From Actinomycetes bacterium (GTDB taxonomy: Bacteria; Actinomycetota; Acidimicrobiia; Acidimicrobiales; Ilumatobacteraceae): a stretch of 64,000 nucleotides of DNA. Under the pieces are notes generated by a model. It was not told where the DNA came from. It made no database searches and saw only the letters and a list, made by a program, of their open reading frames with translations. The position numbers and the translations under genes were made by a program. Shown piece by piece: positions 9,234 to 17,703 of the stretch (within the stretch, counting starts at the first letter, position 1; every line of letters starts with the position of its first letter). The DNA is taken from contig JAKOUY010000031.1 of assembly GCA_029782355.1 (NCBI GenBank), forward strand, positions 328,742 through 392,741, in the 5' to 3' direction.

Positions 9234-9247
9234 CTTGTCACGACAAG
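9234..9247. repeat. Perfect 6-bp inverted repeat in the spacer before the MBL-fold gene
   Basis: CTTGTC-AC-GACAAG lies in the 224-bp spacer between the 3' end of the PIN toxin gene and the MBL-fold gene, about 150 nt upstream of the latter's start. No gene was found in this spacer. The repeat could be a regulator site or a small hairpin; nothing in the sequence decides between these. Confidence 0.35.
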
Positions 9248-9310
9248 AATGCTCGGGGCGAGGGGCGCCGGCGGCGGGCGGGGCGCGACGGTACGGCGCG
9301 AGGGGTGGGG

Positions 9311-9712
9311 TCAGGTGCTGAGGACCTGCATGCCGAGGGCCAGGGCGACGGGGATCTGCGCCGGGTCGAAGGTGACCACCTGCACCGGCGGGGGGAGGCG
9401 GTCGGCGGCGGCGAGATGCAGCGCGTCGCTGAGCCGCAGCGGCTGGTCGCGCAACAGCGACGTGGCCCGGGCGATGCACTCGCTGTCGACCGGGACCACG
9501 GCCAGGCGGTCCCAGGTCAGGCGGATCAGGTCCTCGAGGTCGGCCCGGTCGGCGCCGGCGGCGAGACGGTCGGCCAGTGCCAGCGCCTCGGCCAGGGTGA
9601 TCGCCGAGGTGGCCCACTGCGGGTCGCCGGCGAGCGCATCGAGCACCACCCGGCGTGCGGCCGTCTCGGTGTGCAGGGCGGTCAGGGCGGTGGCGTCGAG
9701 GTAGACGGTCAT
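9311..9712 (-). CDS. vapC: PIN-domain ribonuclease toxin (VapC-type)
   Basis: A 133-residue PIN-domain protein, the usual VapC length. The acidic residues of the Mg-dependent RNase site are visible: Asp in YLDATAL near residue 6, Glu in ITLAEALAL in the middle, Asp in LSDALHLAAA and a terminal TFDPAQ Asp. VapC toxins cleave tRNA or rRNA when freed from their antitoxin. The ATG at 9712 overlaps the antitoxin stop as ATGA, the normal antitoxin-first, translationally coupled arrangement. The open frame continues 15 codons upstream, but those residues do not resemble a PIN start. The specific RNA target cannot be inferred. Confidence 0.9.
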   Translation of the reverse strand: MTVYLDATALTALHTETAARRVVLDALAGDPQWATSAITLAEALALADRLAAGADRADLEDLIRLTWDRLAVVPVDSECIARATSLLRDQPLRLSDALHLAAADRLPPPVQVVTFDPAQIPVALALGMQVLST

Positions 9713-9978
9713 CCGCGGATCTCGCCGATCAGGCGGTCGAAGCGAGCCGTGCCCCACACGTCGATCGCCCCGTCGGCCACCCGGCCGTCGGTGCGCCGGG
9801 GGGCGACGACTCGCCCGCTGGACACCAGCGCGTCCATCGAACCGCCGGCCTCACCGACCGTCAGCGGACCGAGCACGGCCGAGGGGATCCCGCCGACGGT
9901 CACGGTGATCCGCTCGCCGGCCGCGGCGCGGCGCACGTGGCTCGCCAGGTCGGCCCGCACCGTGCGAATCGTGGGCAT
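9709..9978 (-). CDS. vapB: Prevent-host-death family antitoxin (Phd/VapB-like)
   Basis: An 89-residue antitoxin. The N-terminal 60 residues (MPTIRTVRADLASHVRRAA, then the GERITVTVGGIPSAVLGPL strand pair) match the Phd/YefM fold, which binds operator DNA as a dimer. The C-terminal third, including GTARFDRLIGEIRG, is the expected toxin-neutralising tail. The frame is open for hundreds of codons upstream but only this segment is protein-like. The ATG at 9978 abuts a palindrome (9979-9996), which probably serves as its own operator. Confidence 0.88.
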   Translation of the reverse strand: MPTIRTVRADLASHVRRAAAGERITVTVGGIPSAVLGPLTVGEAGGSMDALVSSGRVVAPRRTDGRVADGAIDVWGTARFDRLIGEIRG

Positions 9979-9996
9979 GTGTACGCGAGTGTACAC
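9979..9996 (-). promoter_or_regulatory. Putative autoregulatory operator of the vapBC pair
   Basis: On the plus strand GTGTAC-GCGAGT-GTACAC is a perfect 6-bp inverted repeat with a 6-bp spacer, and it directly abuts the antitoxin start codon. Phd/VapB antitoxins usually bind such palindromes to repress their own operon. Its position would cover the ribosome-binding region, or the transcription start of a leaderless mRNA. The function is inferred from position and symmetry. Confidence 0.6.
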
Positions 9997-10041
9997 GCGC
10001 CGAGTAGCGCTGGACGGTGACCACCCGGCACACTGGCGCGC

Positions 10042-11157
10042 ATGAACTTCGCCTTCACCGATGAGCAGGAAGAGCTGCGCAAGACCGTCCGCCAGTTCCT
10101 CGAGGCCAAGAGCCCGGAGACCGCCGTGCGCGAGCAGATGGAGACCGAGCGCGGCTTCGATGCGGCGGTGTGGTCGCAGATGGGCGAGCAGATGGGGCTG
10201 CAGGGTCTGGCGATCCCCGAGGAGTTCGGCGGGTCCGGCTACACGTTCATCGAGCTCGGCATCGTGCTCGAGGAGATGGGCCGGGCGCTGCTGTGCGCCC
10301 CGTTCTTCTCCACCTCGGTGCTCGCGGCCAACACGCTGCTGCACAGCGGCGACGAGGCCGCCAAGCAGGCCCACCTGCCCAGCATCGCCGCCGGATCGAC
10401 CATCGCCACCCTGGCGTTCACCGAGCCCAGTGGTAAGTGGGACGAGAGCGGCATCACCATGGAGGCCACCGCCGACGGCGACGGCTGGAAGCTGACCGGC
10501 ACGAAGATGTACGTCCTCGACGGACACACCGCCGACCTGATCCTGGTGGCGGCGCGCACCGCGGCGGGCGTCAGCCTGTTCGCCGTCGACGGCGGCGCCG
10601 CCGGGCTGACCCGGACGCCGCTGTCCACCATGGACCAGACCCGCAAGCAGGCCAAGCTGGAGTTCGCCGACACCTCGGCGACCCTGGTGGGCACGGAGGG
10701 CCAGGGCTGGACCGTGCTCTCGACGGTGCTGGATCTCGCCGCCGTGGCCCTGGCCGCCGAGCAGGTCGGCGGGGCGCAGAAGGTGCTGGAGATGGCCGTC
10801 GAGTACGCCAAGGTGCGTGTCCAGTTCGGCCGGCCGATCGGCTCGTTCCAGGCCATCAAGCACAAGTGCGCCGACATGCTGCTGGAGGTCGAGTCGGCCA
10901 AGTCGGCCGCCTACTACGGCATGTGGTGCGCCAGCGAGATGAACGACGAGCTGGCGTCCGTGGCCAGCCTGGCCAAGGCGTACTGCAGCGAGGCCTACTT
11001 CCACGCCACCGCCGAGAACATCCAGATCCACGGCGGCATCGGCTTCACCTGGGAGCACCCGGCGCACCTGTACTTCAAGCGGGCCAAGTCGTCCGAGCTG
11101 CTGTTCGGCGACCCGACCTATCACCGCGAGCTGCTCGCCCAGCGCATCGGCATCTGA
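10042..11157 (+). CDS. Acyl-CoA dehydrogenase (ChsE/FadE small-subunit-like)
   Basis: A 371-residue FAD-dependent acyl-CoA dehydrogenase. It has the N-terminal helical domain with PEEFGGSGYTFIELGIVLEE (about residues 58-77), a reduced middle beta domain, and the C-terminal helical domain ending in IQIHGGIGFTWEHPAHLYF. The TWEHPAHLYF element, with its Glu, is characteristic of actinobacterial dehydrogenases that assemble as heterotetramers with a second FadE and act on steroid side-chain or branched acyl-CoAs. No partner gene is adjacent; the fused dehydrogenase at 15499-17652 is on the other strand. A following membrane-anchored protein starts 8 nt after the stop. Confidence 0.92.
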   Translation: MNFAFTDEQEELRKTVRQFLEAKSPETAVREQMETERGFDAAVWSQMGEQMGLQGLAIPEEFGGSGYTFIELGIVLEEMGRALLCAPFFSTSVLAANTLLHSGDEAAKQAHLPSIAAGSTIATLAFTEPSGKWDESGITMEATADGDGWKLTGTKMYVLDGHTADLILVAARTAAGVSLFAVDGGAAGLTRTPLSTMDQTRKQAKLEFADTSATLVGTEGQGWTVLSTVLDLAAVALAAEQVGGAQKVLEMAVEYAKVRVQFGRPIGSFQAIKHKCADMLLEVESAKSAAYYGMWCASEMNDELASVASLAKAYCSEAYFHATAENIQIHGGIGFTWEHPAHLYFKRAKSSELLFGDPTYHRELLAQRIGI

Positions 11158-11165
11158 CCGGCGCC

Positions 11166-11648
11166 ATGCCGGGCATCACGCTGGCGTTCGTCGTCGCCGC
11201 CGCGCTGGCGGTCTTCGTCATCGCCGCGGTCACGGTCGGGCGCGAAGCCCACCGCCTCGATGCCGTCGCGCCGCGCAGCGTCTACATCCCCGAAGAGGCA
11301 CTGGAGTTCGTCGCCGAGTACCTGCCGCCCGAGACCCAGGCCCGGCTGCGCCCCGACGAGCTGGAGCAGCTGCTGACCTGGCACATGCGCTGGCTGCATG
11401 CCAAGGGCCTCCAGCCGAGCAACGTGGTCGACCGCCGCCAGGACATCACCACCCCGGTGGTCGTCGGTGACGACACCGTCGCCGCCTACCTGCTGGGCGA
11501 GGCCGAGCGTCATGGCGTGCAGATCCTCGACGACGTCGACGTGGTCAACGTGGTCGATGCCCACCTGGCCTACTTCGACGCCATCGGTGCCGTCGGTCCC
11601 CGAGCCACCGACCCGGACGTCGCCGGATCCGGACCGATCTCGTCCTGA
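11166..11648 (+). CDS. Membrane-anchored protein of unknown function
   Basis: A 160-residue protein I do not recognise. One hydrophobic helix (about residues 4-24) precedes a soluble part. The soluble part contains a proline-bounded segment (YIPEEALEFVAEYLPPE), a helix with ELEQLLTWHMRWLHAKGL, and a conserved-looking DDTVAAYLLGEAERHG stretch, so the topology is probably N-in with a cytoplasmic or periplasmic helical domain. The ATG at 11166 is 8 nt after the acyl-CoA dehydrogenase stop, so the two are probably co-transcribed. The longer open frame upstream reads antisense-like, Arg-rich sequence inside the dehydrogenase gene and was rejected. Confidence 0.65.
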   Translation: MPGITLAFVVAAALAVFVIAAVTVGREAHRLDAVAPRSVYIPEEALEFVAEYLPPETQARLRPDELEQLLTWHMRWLHAKGLQPSNVVDRRQDITTPVVVGDDTVAAYLLGEAERHGVQILDDVDVVNVVDAHLAYFDAIGAVGPRATDPDVAGSGPISS

Positions 11649-11668
11649 ATCCGCCCTACCCTGCGGCC

Positions 11669-12259
11669 ATGACGACGATCGACGGGTACCGCATCGCACC
11701 GCTCGGGCCGGACACCTGGCCGGCCTTCGCCGCGCTGGTCGAGCGCAACAAGGGCCTGTTCAGCGACTGCTGGTGCCTGTACTTCCACTGCCATCCCGAT
11801 CCGCCGGAGCGTCGCCAGCTGGGCAACCGGGCCTTCAAGGAGCAGCTGGTCAACGAGGGCCGGAGCCACGCCGCGCTGGTCCTGGATGGCGACGAGGCCG
11901 TGGCGTGGGCGCAGTTCGGCACGGTGGCCGAGCTGCCGAACATCCACCACCGCAAGGAGTGGGAGCGCACCGTCGAGCAGGTGCCCGACTACCGGATCAC
12001 GTGCATCGTCACCGACCGCCGGTTCCGTCGCCAGGGCCTGGCCGAGGTCGCCGTGCGCGGCGCGCTGGCGCTGATCGCCGGGCAGGGTGGTGGGCGGGTC
12101 GAGTCGTATCCCCACGACCTGCCCCCGGACAAGAAGATGTCGTCGTCGTTCCTGTACAACGCGACCCGGACCATGTACGAGCGACTCGGGTTCACCTACG
12201 AGCGCCCCAAGGGCCAGGGCAACTGCGTGATGAGCCTGGTGGTGCCGCCGGCCGGATGA
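11669..12259 (+). CDS. GNAT family N-acetyltransferase
   Basis: A 196-residue acyltransferase of the GCN5 fold. The acetyl-CoA pyrophosphate loop is visible as VTDRRFRRQGLAEVAVRGAL (about residues 114-133), preceded by beta strands and followed by YERLGFTYE near the C-terminus, a usual GNAT ending. The N-terminal region carries an SDCWCLYFHCH cysteine/histidine cluster (about residues 31-41) that could be structural. GNAT enzymes transfer acetyl groups to amines of small molecules or proteins; the substrate is unknown. The ATG at 11669 follows the previous stop by 20 nt. Confidence 0.85.
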   Translation: MTTIDGYRIAPLGPDTWPAFAALVERNKGLFSDCWCLYFHCHPDPPERRQLGNRAFKEQLVNEGRSHAALVLDGDEAVAWAQFGTVAELPNIHHRKEWERTVEQVPDYRITCIVTDRRFRRQGLAEVAVRGALALIAGQGGGRVESYPHDLPPDKKMSSSFLYNATRTMYERLGFTYERPKGQGNCVMSLVVPPAG

Positions 12260-12274
12260 CGGCTGGGGCGTCGC

Positions 12275-13450
12275 TCAGCGAGCGCCCACGATGACCAGTT
12301 CGTTGCCCTCCGGGTCGGCGAGGTGCCAACGATCCGCAGCCTCGTCGAGCACCTGACCATCAGCGTTCAGGGCGGAGGCCAGCCGCGATTCGGCGACCTC
12401 CGCGGGGACGGCGAGCTGGAGACGGATGCGGCTGCGCTGCCGGCGACGTGCCGCGTCGGTGGCGTCGAGTTGCTGGAACACCAACACCGGGTTGAGGCCC
12501 CGAGGGTCGACGATGTCGGTCAAGCCGTCGCGGCGGTCGGGGACGTAGCCGAGGGCGGCGGTCCAGAAGCAGCGCACGGTGCCGACGTCGGCCGCGTCGA
12601 GGAACACCTGGACGAAGCGGGCCAGCTCCGGCGCAGCCTTGGCGCGGAGCTCTCTCGCCGCGATCTGGATCTGTCCGGCGAGGTCGAGGAAGTCGAGATC
12701 GAGGCCGTGGGCGTCGGGGTCGGCGCGGTCCTTGCCGCTGTCGATGACGACCAGCCCCGGGCGCAGGTCGATCAGCATCGGGAAGCCGGCCGCATCCGCC
12801 AGGCTTGCGGCTCGGGCGACGAGGGCGACCTGCTGGCGAACCGACGTCGTCCGGTAGCACGCCACCGCCCCGAACACGAGCTGCCAGTCGGCGGTGGCGG
12901 CACGGTCGCCGAGCGGGTCACCGGGGACCACGTCGACCTCGTTGCCGTCGGCGTCGGTGTGGCACAGCCCGTACGGCCCGCCGCCGTTACCCAACCCGAG
13001 CGGCTCGATCGCCGCCGCCGGGCGGACGACGTCGAGGTGGAGGCGATTCCGCAGTGGCCGTGCCTCCGCGGACCGCTCGATGCGAATCGGCGGATCTCGT
13101 CGCAACGGGTCGGTCAACGTCCCGCCGGCCCCCGTCTGGTAGCCGAGGACCGGTCGCCAGAAGGGCTCCAGGGCGACGGGGTCTGTCGACTCGACCACCA
13201 CGCTGACCTGGGCGAGCACCGCCGGGTTCGCTGCCAGACCGAGATCTGCGGCGGCCGCCGACACGGCGGCGGCGTGCTGGTGGCCGTCGAGACGGACGCG
13301 CGCGCCCGTGGCCCGCACGTCGACCGCAGCATCGGCTGCAATCTCCACGACCCGGGCGGCCACTGCTGCTCCGGCGGCCAGTGACGGTGCGTCGAACCAC
13401 GCGGTCAACGCGTCGTCGACGGTTCGCCACTCGGGTGCACTCGCTGCCAT
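12275..13450 (-). CDS. Pterin dehydratase-like + double VOC fusion protein
   Basis: A 391-residue protein. Residues about 5-75 resemble a degenerate pterin-4a-carbinolamine dehydratase domain: WRTVDDALTAWFDAPS, then VDVRATGARVRL and a DLGLAANP ending. From about 80 onward are two glyoxalase/VOC modules, each ending in a DADGNEVDVV- or DPEGNELVIV-type strand with the usual Glu. The DGHQH element sits where the dehydratase has its catalytic His pair but is not a clear match. Such fusions occur in actinobacteria and have no established reaction. The ATG at 13450 was chosen over upstream codons in Arg-rich sequence. It is followed convergently by the GNAT gene. Confidence 0.75.
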   Translation of the reverse strand: MAASAPEWRTVDDALTAWFDAPSLAAGAAVAARVVEIAADAAVDVRATGARVRLDGHQHAAAVSAAAADLGLAANPAVLAQVSVVVESTDPVALEPFWRPVLGYQTGAGGTLTDPLRRDPPIRIERSAEARPLRNRLHLDVVRPAAAIEPLGLGNGGGPYGLCHTDADGNEVDVVPGDPLGDRAATADWQLVFGAVACYRTTSVRQQVALVARAASLADAAGFPMLIDLRPGLVVIDSGKDRADPDAHGLDLDFLDLAGQIQIAARELRAKAAPELARFVQVFLDAADVGTVRCFWTAALGYVPDRRDGLTDIVDPRGLNPVLVFQQLDATDAARRRQRSRIRLQLAVPAEVAESRLASALNADGQVLDEAADRWHLADPEGNELVIVGAR

Positions 13451-13500
13451 CCCGGCACCGTAGTGGGTGCGCTGGCGCCGAGGCCGGGGAGCGAGCGGGG

Positions 13501-14727
13501 TCATGCCGCGGCCCGGTCGGGTGCAGCGCCGGACAAATGCCGGACGAGCCAGAACCGGAGGCGGGCGACCTGCAGGTTGGTCTGGTCGTCGAGCGGGTGG
13601 ATCTCGAAGCTGACGTCTGGCGTGACGGGCGATGGTCGCACCCGGTTGTGCGTCGGGCAGCGCAGGGTGCCGTTGTGCTGGCTGGTCGGTCCACCTCGTG
13701 AGCGGGGCGCGACATGATCGATGTCGCAGCCGGACGCAGGTTCATCGCAGCCGGAGGGGTGGGTGCACCGCCGGTCTCGGACCTGAATGGCTCGGCGGAC
13801 GGCGCCGGTGAACCGTCGTCGGCCGGAGACGTCGATGACCCGCGACGGGCCGTCGAAGATGATCCGTTCGAACTGGGCGCTGGTCAGATGGGGGACCAGC
13901 TCGCCGGGAGTGACCACGGTGCCCGACGCCAGCTCACACACCCGCTGGAACGTCGCCTCGCCCACCAGCACGGTGAACAACGGTGCCGGCCGGCGACCGG
14001 CGGCCTGGGTGGCGGACCGCCGGGCCATCTCGACGAGGGCAGCGGCTCGGCGCTGGGCAGGCGTGCGGGTGCACCCGCCACGCTGGTCCTCCAGGCGCAG
14101 CTGCTCGGTCAGCCGACCGAGTTCACCGGTGATGATCTCGGCCGAGATCGTATCGAGGTTGCCAGACAGTGCCAGGCGCCCGTCCAGGGTGCGCGAGGCG
14201 TACAGCTCGGAGCGTTCGACCAGCTCGCCCGTGCCGTCGGGATGGTTGGTGGCGTCGGCGTGGTGGATCCAGTAGGCGACGGTGCGGGCCGCGTCCGGGT
14301 AGCGCAGCGGCTCGATGGTGGCGATCAGGTCCGCTTCGTGGGCGGTGAACTGGGTGTGGCGGTCATGGCCGTCGGCCCGGGCGAGCAGGGCGATGTGGTC
14401 GGTGTGCAGCCGCCCGTCGGTCACGGCGTCGGCCACGACCGGCATCCGCTCGAGGTGACGCGCCTGGCGGAGGACGTTGGCCGCGGTGGTCGTGGCACAG
14501 TGCAGGCTGCGACCCAGCCGGCCGGCTGCGGTGCGTGAGCCGTCATCCGCCCACACGCCACGGTCGAGCCACCGGCAGGCGAGGGGCGCCGCGGCAGCGG
14601 TCAGCCGGGCGATGGCTCGGTGGATGCCGACGACCAGCTCGTCGAGCTCGGCGTCGGTCAGGGTCTCGGCCGGGGTGGCCCGCAGCTCGTCGATCGCCTG
14701 CGCCAACCGGTCGAGACACGCCCCCAT
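13501..14727 (-). CDS. DUF222 / HNH endonuclease domain protein (13E12-like)
   Basis: A 408-residue protein with an N-terminal DUF222 domain (about 1-290, helical, GRLGRSLHCATTTAANVL near 68-85) and a C-terminal HNH nuclease motif: RDRRCTHPSGC, CDIDHVAPRSRGGPTSQHNG and RCPTHN, giving the His-Asn-His and zinc cysteines. This is the family of the 13E12 repeat proteins of mycobacteria, abundant in actinobacteria and suspected of mobility. The ATG at 14727 has a LexA-type box 14 nt upstream (14741-14754), so expression is probably DNA-damage inducible. Whether it nicks or cuts DNA in vivo is not established for the family. Confidence 0.9.
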   Translation of the reverse strand: MGACLDRLAQAIDELRATPAETLTDAELDELVVGIHRAIARLTAAAAPLACRWLDRGVWADDGSRTAAGRLGRSLHCATTTAANVLRQARHLERMPVVADAVTDGRLHTDHIALLARADGHDRHTQFTAHEADLIATIEPLRYPDAARTVAYWIHHADATNHPDGTGELVERSELYASRTLDGRLALSGNLDTISAEIITGELGRLTEQLRLEDQRGGCTRTPAQRRAAALVEMARRSATQAAGRRPAPLFTVLVGEATFQRVCELASGTVVTPGELVPHLTSAQFERIIFDGPSRVIDVSGRRRFTGAVRRAIQVRDRRCTHPSGCDEPASGCDIDHVAPRSRGGPTSQHNGTLRCPTHNRVRPSPVTPDVSFEIHPLDDQTNLQVARLRFWLVRHLSGAAPDRAAA

Positions 14728-14740
14728 GGTGAGAGTCTAG

Positions 14741-14754
14741 CGAACAGATGTTCG
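14741..14754 (-). promoter_or_regulatory. LexA (SOS) box upstream of the DUF222-HNH gene
   Basis: CGAAC-AGAT-GTTCG is a perfect palindromic match to the actinobacterial SOS consensus core CGAAC-N4-GTTCG, with the outer A also present on the right side. It lies 14 nt upstream of the minus-strand start at 14727. The right arm runs into a 13-bp direct repeat, GTTCGATTGTCAA, present at 14750-14762 and again at 14765-14777, which repeats the GTTCGA half-site. Confidence 0.7.
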
Positions 14755-14898
14755 ATTGTCAACGGTTCGATTGTCAAGTCGGTCGGGAGGATGATCCCTG
14801 CTCCAGACCCTCCGAGATGCCGCCTGGTGTGCCGTGACCCTCGCTGCCCATGGTCGACCACGGCGGGCCGAGCGAGGGAGCTCGACCAAGATGAGCGG

Positions 14899-15474
14899 AT
14901 GGCTGACGAACGCACGCTCGAGGACGAAGCAGATCGTGTGCGCACGGACCTCGACCTCGACTCGATCCTCGGTGCAGTCGGGGTCCCCCATGTCGTCGGC
15001 AGTGCAGCGCTCGGCCTGATGGTGTGGCCCGACCTGGACGTGACCGTCGTCTGTCCCCGACTCGACCTCGGCGTGATCCACGGCGCGGCGCGCCGGATCG
15101 TCGAGCATCCGCGTGTCCGGCAGTTGACGATGCGCAACGACACCGGGGCGTGGAACGCCGACCCGGCGGCATACCCGGACGGGGTCTACTGGGGGATCGA
15201 CTACCGAGATGATCGGCGGCGGTGGAACATCGACATCTGGTTCGTCATCGACGCCGAACGCCAGCCCGACCTGCGGCACGTCCGAGAGCTGGCGCCGCGG
15301 CTCGCCGTCGAGACCAGGCAGGCGATCCGCACGATCAAGCGAGCCTGGTGCGAGCGGCCCGAGTACCGGACGTCGGTGACGTCGTTCGACATCTATCGGG
15401 CCGTTCTCGACGATCAGGTCCGGACCACGGCGGAGTTCGAGCGGTGGAGGCTCGAAACGCCACCCGGGGCATGA
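14899..15474 (+). CDS. Nucleotidyltransferase-fold protein, unknown role
   Basis: A 191-residue cytoplasmic protein. Residues about 30-50 contain VGSAALGLMVWPDLDVTVV, matching the GS...DxD core of minimal nucleotidyltransferases, and a third acidic cluster is seen around WNIDIWFVID (about 113-122). The C-terminal part is helical and Arg-rich. The fold suggests transfer of a nucleotide to a small molecule or RNA, or an MNT-type antitoxin, but no HEPN partner is adjacent. The ATG at 14899 was chosen; an open frame upstream reaches into the HNH promoter region and is not protein-like. Confidence 0.65.
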   Translation: MADERTLEDEADRVRTDLDLDSILGAVGVPHVVGSAALGLMVWPDLDVTVVCPRLDLGVIHGAARRIVEHPRVRQLTMRNDTGAWNADPAAYPDGVYWGIDYRDDRRRWNIDIWFVIDAERQPDLRHVRELAPRLAVETRQAIRTIKRAWCERPEYRTSVTSFDIYRAVLDDQVRTTAEFERWRLETPPGA

Positions 15475-15498
15475 CTCCGCCGGCCGCGGGGTGACCGA

Positions 15499-17652
15499 CT
15501 AGTTGATCAGCGGGTCGCGCGGCAGGCCGAGGATCCGCTCGCCGATCTGGTTGCGCTTGATCTCCGACGTGCCGCCGGCGATGGACATGCCGCGGTGCAT
15601 CAGGTAGAGCGCCGAGGTGATCTGGCGCAGACCGTCGGTGAAGGCCACCTCCGGCCCGTCGAGCAGGGCCAGCATCTCGGCGGCGGCGTGCCCGTTCTCC
15701 GAGAGCACCAGCTTGGTGATCGCCCCTTCCGGGCCGGGCTCGGCACCGGCCACGGCGCGGTACACGCTGCGCAGGTTGAGCATGGCCATGGCGTGCTGGG
15801 TGGCGGCGTAGGTGCCGATCCGCTCGGCCCCGCCGGGCAGCCGGTCGGGGTGGGCGTCCCACGCCCCGATCAGGGCCGCAGCGGGATAGCTCATGCCGCC
15901 CTGGCCGCCACCGATGCTGACGCTCTCGTTGCCCAGCGTGGCCCGGGCCACGGTCCACCCGCCGTCGACCGGTCCGACGACGTCATCGTCCGGGACGAAC
16001 ACGTCGTTGAAGAACACCTCGTTGAACTCCGACTGGCCGGAGGTCATCTTCAGCGGGCGGACCTCCACGCCGGGTGCGTGCATGTCGATCACCATCGTGG
16101 TGATCCCGTGGTGCTTGGGCTTGGTGGGGTCGGTGCGCACCGTGGCGAAGCCGCGGCCGGCCACGTGGGCACCGCTGGTCCACACCTTCTGACCGCTGAC
16201 CAGCCAGCCGCCGTCGGTGCGCGTCGCCCGAGTGGTGATGCCGGCGGCATCCGAGCCGGCGTCGGGCTCGCTGAACAGCTGGCACCAGATGACGTCCTGG
16301 CGCAGTGCGTCGGGCACCCAGCGCTCGATCTGGTCGGCCGTGCCGTGCTGGATGAGGGTCAGGATCACCCAGCCGGTGATCCCGAGCGCCGGTCGCTTGA
16401 CCCCGGCGGCGCCGAACTCCTGCTCGATGACCAGTTGCTCGACCGCACCCGCCGCCCGGCCGTAGGGCTCGGGCCAGTGCGGCATCAGGTACCCGCTGGC
16501 CAGCAGGGCCTCGCGGCGGGCGGTGTCGTCCAACCCGCTGACCTCGTCGACCACCCGGCGGACCTCGCCGCGGATCGACTCGGCCTCGGGCGGCAGGTCG
16601 ACGGTGCGCTCGCGGGTGACGCCGGCGCGCACCAGATCGGTGAGCTCGGCGGCCGCACGCTGGCTGTCGAGCAGGGCGCGCAGCACCGTCGCCCGGCGGA
16701 CGTACAGGTGGGCATCGTCCTCCCACGTCATGGCGATGCCGCCGTGGACCTGGGTGGACAGGTTGACGCACAGGTCGGCGGCCGGGCCGGCCAGCGCCGC
16801 GGCGGCAGCGGCGGCGTAGTGGAACTGCTGCGGGTCGTGCTCGGCAGCGCGAGCGGCGTCCCAGGCGGCGGCGACGGTGAGCTCGGTGGCCACGGCCATG
16901 TTGGCGCAGTGGTGCTTGACCGCCTGGTACGTGGCGATGACCCGGCCGAACTGCTTGCGCACCTTGGCGTACTCGGCGCCGCGCCGGGTGGCCTCGCCGG
17001 CCACGCCCGCGGCCTCGGCCGCCAGGACCGTCCGCGCCGCCGCGGTGGTCGCCCGGGCCGCGCCGGCCAGCACGACGGCCGGCGCGCCGTCGAAGGTGAC
17101 CCGGCTCGACGGCCGGCTCGGGTCGAGCTGGCCCGGGGTGTCGATGATCACGCCATCACCCGGTTCCACCAGGACCACGTCGTCGCCGCTCACCAGGGCG
17201 AGGAGCGCCGCGCCGGCTGCGCCGAGCACCGTGGCGGCGCCGGAGATCGTCGCCCCGTGGGCGGTCACGTCGGTGGCGCCGCCCAGGGCCAGGCCGGCCG
17301 TTGCCCCACCCGCCAGGCGGGGCAACCACGCCGCCCGTGTCGCCTCGTCCCCGCCGGCCAGGATGGCCGCGGCGGCGATCACCGTCGGGGCAAACGGGCC
17401 GGGCGCGCACGCCCGCCCGAGCTGCTCGGCCACCACGGCGACCTCGGCCAGCGAGTAGCCCGAGCCGCCGTACTGCTCGGGAAGGTGCAGGCCGAGCCAG
17501 CCGAGGCCGGCCATCTCGTCCCAAAAGGCGGGACGATCGGTCGACGGCTGGTCGAGCAACCGCCGGGCGGCACCCAGCGCGTCACGCTGGCGGAGGAAGT
17601 CGGCGGCCGTGTCGGCCAGGGTGCGATGGTCATCGGTCAACGGGAGGGGCAC
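15499..17652 (-). CDS. Fused double acyl-CoA dehydrogenase (FadE34-like)
   Basis: A 717-residue protein made of two acyl-CoA dehydrogenase units in tandem. Residues about 1-340 form a short ACAD with PEQYGGSGYSLAEVAVVAEQ and VHGGIAMTWEDDAHLYVRR; about 365-717 form a second ACAD with FSEPDAGSDAAG, VSGQKVWTSGAH and GGTSEIKRNQIGERILG. This size and order match the fused FadE enzymes of mycobacteria, where FadE34 acts on the sterol side chain, replacing the usual alpha2beta2 pair. It is divergent from an LLM flavin oxidoreductase across a 131-bp spacer holding a long palindrome, suggesting joint control. The steroid link is by family only. Confidence 0.9.
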   Translation of the reverse strand: MPLPLTDDHRTLADTAADFLRQRDALGAARRLLDQPSTDRPAFWDEMAGLGWLGLHLPEQYGGSGYSLAEVAVVAEQLGRACAPGPFAPTVIAAAAILAGGDEATRAAWLPRLAGGATAGLALGGATDVTAHGATISGAATVLGAAGAALLALVSGDDVVLVEPGDGVIIDTPGQLDPSRPSSRVTFDGAPAVVLAGAARATTAAARTVLAAEAAGVAGEATRRGAEYAKVRKQFGRVIATYQAVKHHCANMAVATELTVAAAWDAARAAEHDPQQFHYAAAAAAALAGPAADLCVNLSTQVHGGIAMTWEDDAHLYVRRATVLRALLDSQRAAAELTDLVRAGVTRERTVDLPPEAESIRGEVRRVVDEVSGLDDTARREALLASGYLMPHWPEPYGRAAGAVEQLVIEQEFGAAGVKRPALGITGWVILTLIQHGTADQIERWVPDALRQDVIWCQLFSEPDAGSDAAGITTRATRTDGGWLVSGQKVWTSGAHVAGRGFATVRTDPTKPKHHGITTMVIDMHAPGVEVRPLKMTSGQSEFNEVFFNDVFVPDDDVVGPVDGGWTVARATLGNESVSIGGGQGGMSYPAAALIGAWDAHPDRLPGGAERIGTYAATQHAMAMLNLRSVYRAVAGAEPGPEGAITKLVLSENGHAAAEMLALLDGPEVAFTDGLRQITSALYLMHRGMSIAGGTSEIKRNQIGERILGLPRDPLIN

Positions 17653-17703
17653 CGGGCCAGCGTAGGGCCGGGCCCGGTGACCAGCCCCGGTCGAACGGGT
17701 CCA

